In this document: piece by piece, positions 61,350 through 64,000 of the stretch | Layout: each line of letters opens with the position of its first letter | How positions within the stretch are numbered: the stretch's first letter is position 1 | Source: Hyperoodon ampullatus | Taxonomy: Eukaryota; Chordata; Mammalia; Artiodactyla; Ziphiidae | DNA length: 64,000 nucleotides | Direction: 5' to 3' | Assembly (NCBI GenBank): GCA_949752795.1 | Contig: OX457068.1 | Span: 55,828,516-55,892,515, forward strand | The notes under the pieces: model-generated | Databases searched by the model: none | Told to the model about the DNA's origin: nothing | What the model saw: the letters and a program-made list of their open reading frames with translations, nothing else | Translations under genes and position numbers: made by a program

Positions 61350-61485
61350 GGTAAACTTTACTTTTTTTGACAGATGGCAAAATAGAGAGATTGAATGATT
61401 TGATAAAGGTCCTGAGCAATAGTAACAGGACTAATGCTCATAGCTTTTGATGCTGAGAGAGTATTCTACTCTGCCATGGGTCTCT
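61350..61485 (+). mobile_element. MIR SINE fragment
   Basis: GACAGATGGCAAAATAGAGA, GAATGATTTGATAAAGGTCC and CTGAGAGAGTATTCTACTCTG follow the MIR core and 3' part in sense orientation, diverged. Confidence 0.65.
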
Positions 61486-61489
61486 AAAA

Positions 61490-62520
61490 CCAATTTACAG
61501 GTTGTGGATGGTTCTTATTTTCCCAACATCCAATATTTCTTCACCCAGGATATAAGACTGATAGTTTTTATGGAAAGCCATCCTTATTTTATTTTTGAAC
61601 TGGAAGTTTGGTTGGGACTTACTCAACTACTAAATTCAGAGTTGACCATTATTAGCTTAATGTACCAAAACATCCCATCACAGTGACCATGACAAATGTT
61701 GCAGTGGGGTGCTCATGATCTAAGCTGCTTTAAGTGTGAAGTGAACTTCACAAGTCTTTTCTGAACTAGAAACAAGGAAGCACTTAGCCCCAGTAGATAC
61801 TGACAGCCAGGTGGAAACCATAAGGGAAAGTGCAGACAATGAAAGGAAGACAAAGGATTTAGAGATGAGAAATGTAAAGAGATAAACCAACTACTCTTCC
61901 CAATGTGTAAGACCTCACTTTGTCTTGAACATGTTCACCTTAACTTTTACTGGACCATATTCTCACCCATTCTCACCACAGCTTATGTCTTCTCTACTCT
62001 GGGGCTTCTTTAAATGTAATTTGCCGTTCTCTCCCAGTTTACTTCCTTTATATTCTATCTTTGTGATGATAACCTCTGAACACTTGAATACAAAAACCTA
62101 AAAGGAGCATGGAAAACAATCTCGCTTATAGAACAAAGAAACATAGATTTCATTTTTGCAGAAGGACAGCTAGAGACAGCGTTAGCTTATTGCCAGTTCA
62201 AGTTGACCTTACCATACAGCACAATCCCTGTTTTAAAAGTCTTTCTGCAGATTACAGTTTCTTCCTCTTCAAGGACTGTTTTCTGGCTGATACCAATTTC
62301 GATGACCTCTTGGTCAAACAGCCCCTATTACTGTGTATCCTAGCATAGAAGGAACTGACTTAAGGGCAAACAGGTGTTTTAGTCAGATAGGAAGTTGGTG
62401 CTGTTCATGGAAATAACTGACTATGCAGCCATATTTCTGGAGTAGTTGCAGTCAAATGCTCCTTTTATTTGACTAGATAAATGCCAGGACCAAAAACAAA
62501 AATTAGGCTGATGTTGGAAG
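61490..62520. other. Unassigned sequence
   Basis: No gene or confident repeat. Open frames of up to 79 aa show no motif. Confidence 0.4.
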
Positions 62521-62523
62521 TGA

Positions 62524-62524
<1 letters not shown>

Positions 62525-62558
<34 letters not shown>

Positions 62559-62568
62559 TGTGTTGGTA

Positions 62569-62612
<44 letters not shown>
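62525..62612. repeat. (AC)n-(GT)n-(TA)n compound, self-complementary microsatellite
   Basis: An (AC) run at 62525-62558 is followed by a short spacer and then a (TG) run and a TA run. The AC and GT blocks are mutually complementary. Confidence 0.95.
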
Positions 62613-62889
62613 CACATTCATCGTGCTGGTATTCTATTTCTGTTATGAAAGTAAATGCATTAAATAAATTAAATACACTATCCTGAATTATAGTACTTAG
62701 ATAAAAGGTACATTTAGATTTCAAGAGATCATATCTTTCTTTGAGCCCTTTAACACTATTTGACACTTATTTATATTATATTTTCTTTTACATGTTTGTT
62801 GACTTGCATTATTTAAACTTGCTTAGAACAGACATATGCCTAGTACAGAGGGACAAAAAGCATTGATCCTTGTGTTTGAACACCTGAAT

Positions 62890-63025
62890 GTAAATTGTCT
62901 TCCTAACACTTACGAGCTCTTACCTTATTTATTCTGTTCTGTCATGTATAAAATGGAAATAATGGTGACTGTTCCTCAGACTTCACTTAGTAGCTGAGGA
63001 TCTAATAAAATAACACATGTAGGTT
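62890..63025 (-). mobile_element. MIR SINE fragment, antisense
   Basis: CATGTATAAAATGGAAATAA TGGTGACTG, then TAGCTGAGGATCTAATAAAA and ACACATGTAGG match the reverse MIR core. Confidence 0.65.
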
Positions 63026-63240
63026 TATACTTCAATGCAAAACTGTGCGTTGGTTAAAGCACGCCCTTCTGATCCCTCAGATTATAGTCCAGTTCATTAT
63101 TTTACACCACTTTGTAAATTGTAGGTAACTGATAAATAGACAAACTATCTTTTCCAGTTGTGTTTCCCATTGACTTCCTTCCCCACTGTGGAAAAAACAG
63201 TTTCCATCTATTTGTTGTTCCATGTAAATTTGTGGGTTTC

Positions 63241-63275
63241 TTTTTTTTCTTTTCTTTTTTTTTTTTTTTTTTTTA
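63241..63275. repeat. T-rich run
   Basis: A run of T with a few C. Flanks are unassigned from 63030 to 63910. Confidence 0.9.
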
Positions 63276-63913
63276 CTTTTCCTTTGAACAATGATATTAT
63301 CTGCCTGATTCTCTCATTTGAGAAATATCAAATCTTTAACATTGTTCATTTTTTTATATCTGCAAGAGAGTCATAATTGTATCGTTTTCTGAAGACTATT
63401 TTTTAACAGTTTCAGAGATCTTCCACTGAGGTGCCTAATGGATTCACCTACCACAACCAGGTAACCTTCCTCACCAGAGGAGGGCACCCTGTGGGTAGTT
63501 CCTGCCCAGGCACATTTTTCTTAGTTCTCAGAGTTGACTCCAAAGATGTAATAGAACTTTAATGATGACTCTCTGTTTCTCTAACGTTAATATTACTCTC
63601 ATACTAAGTTTGTGTTTTCCTTTTCTTTCTTTTTTTCCTAATAAGTTATTCCCTGTTGCTGGCAGCAATGTTTGGGGATTTAGCTTTATAGTCTGATTAT
63701 TTGATGATCTGTGTACAAGGATTAATTGTATTTAGAAATGTATTTTCTGTTGAGTAAGAGACAACAGAGACTCTGTTTTACTAATCTTTGTGATTAGGAG
63801 TTGGGTTTCATGGTCTGACCATTTGGCAATTTCTAGTCTGTTAGATAAGAGACGACAGAGAATCTAGTTTGTATATCTTTTCTGTTCATCTGTTTTGAGC
63901 TAGAATCAACTAT

Positions 63914-63956
63914 GATATATATATATATTATATATATAATATATATTATATATAAT

Positions 63957-64000
<44 letters not shown>
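63914..64000. repeat. (AT)n tract cut by window end
   Basis: Irregular then regular AT units continuing to the last base; true length unknown. Confidence 0.9.

Overview
The window looks like an AT-rich, gene-poor stretch of a mammalian nuclear genome, most probably from a whale or dolphin. The best lineage marker is a tRNA-derived SINE at 13543-13756 that matches the CHR-2 type typical of cetaceans. Around it lie placental-mammal fossils: L2, MIR, MER5A, MER20, MLT1, ERVL and HAL1. I see no host protein-coding gene, no tRNA or rRNA gene and no CRISPR array. Every protein-like reading frame I recognise belongs to a retroelement. All family names come from memory of consensus sequences, not from a database search.

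Layout. 1-2242: MLT1 LTR and a repeat-free block with an enhancer-like composition. 2256-10024: a full-length antisense L1 (7.77 kb) bounded by a 13-bp target-site duplication. It has an open ORF1, an ORF2 broken by five stops and one frameshift, a GC-rich 5' UTR with a CGG run, and a polypurine tract beside a 173-bp tandem repeat. 10060-12240: an older antisense L1. 13140-14800: an antisense L2 interrupted by the CHR-2 SINE. 15270-19680: a decayed ERVL-like provirus carrying a truncated L1 insertion with a 13-bp duplication. 20155-20866: a short, young, 5'-inverted (twin-primed) L1 with a perfect 16-bp duplication. 21810-23155: a 5'-truncated L1. 23600-24600: HAL1. 24995-28400: MER20, MIRs and an unnamed interspersed repeat. 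28740-29815: an old L1. 31480-35450: L2 and MIR fragments.

36200-41040 is the longest repeat-poor stretch. 41050-42650: old L1 (ORF1 end to endonuclease). 45990-46510: ancient L1 3' end. 47595-50662: two L1 3' ends side by side, the second being a large 5'-inverted copy. 51750-52160: a solo LTR with recognisable CCAAT, TATA and poly(A) signals. 52259-52440: MER5A. 52946-60031: a second, older full-length L1 in sense orientation with both ORFs broken. 60032-64000: mostly unassigned sequence with MIR fragments and long dinucleotide repeats; the window ends inside an (AT)n tract.

The window is best read as layered retrotransposition: L2/MIR/DNA transposon/ERVL fossils, then old L1M/HAL1, then artiodactyl-age L1s, then the young L1s and the SINE. 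I found no evidence of a new functional system. The items most worth a second look are a perfect 16-bp palindrome created inside an otherwise open L1 ORF1, long alanine-run reading frames on both strands of the L1 5' UTR, and two twin-priming insertions whose breakpoints can be read directly.
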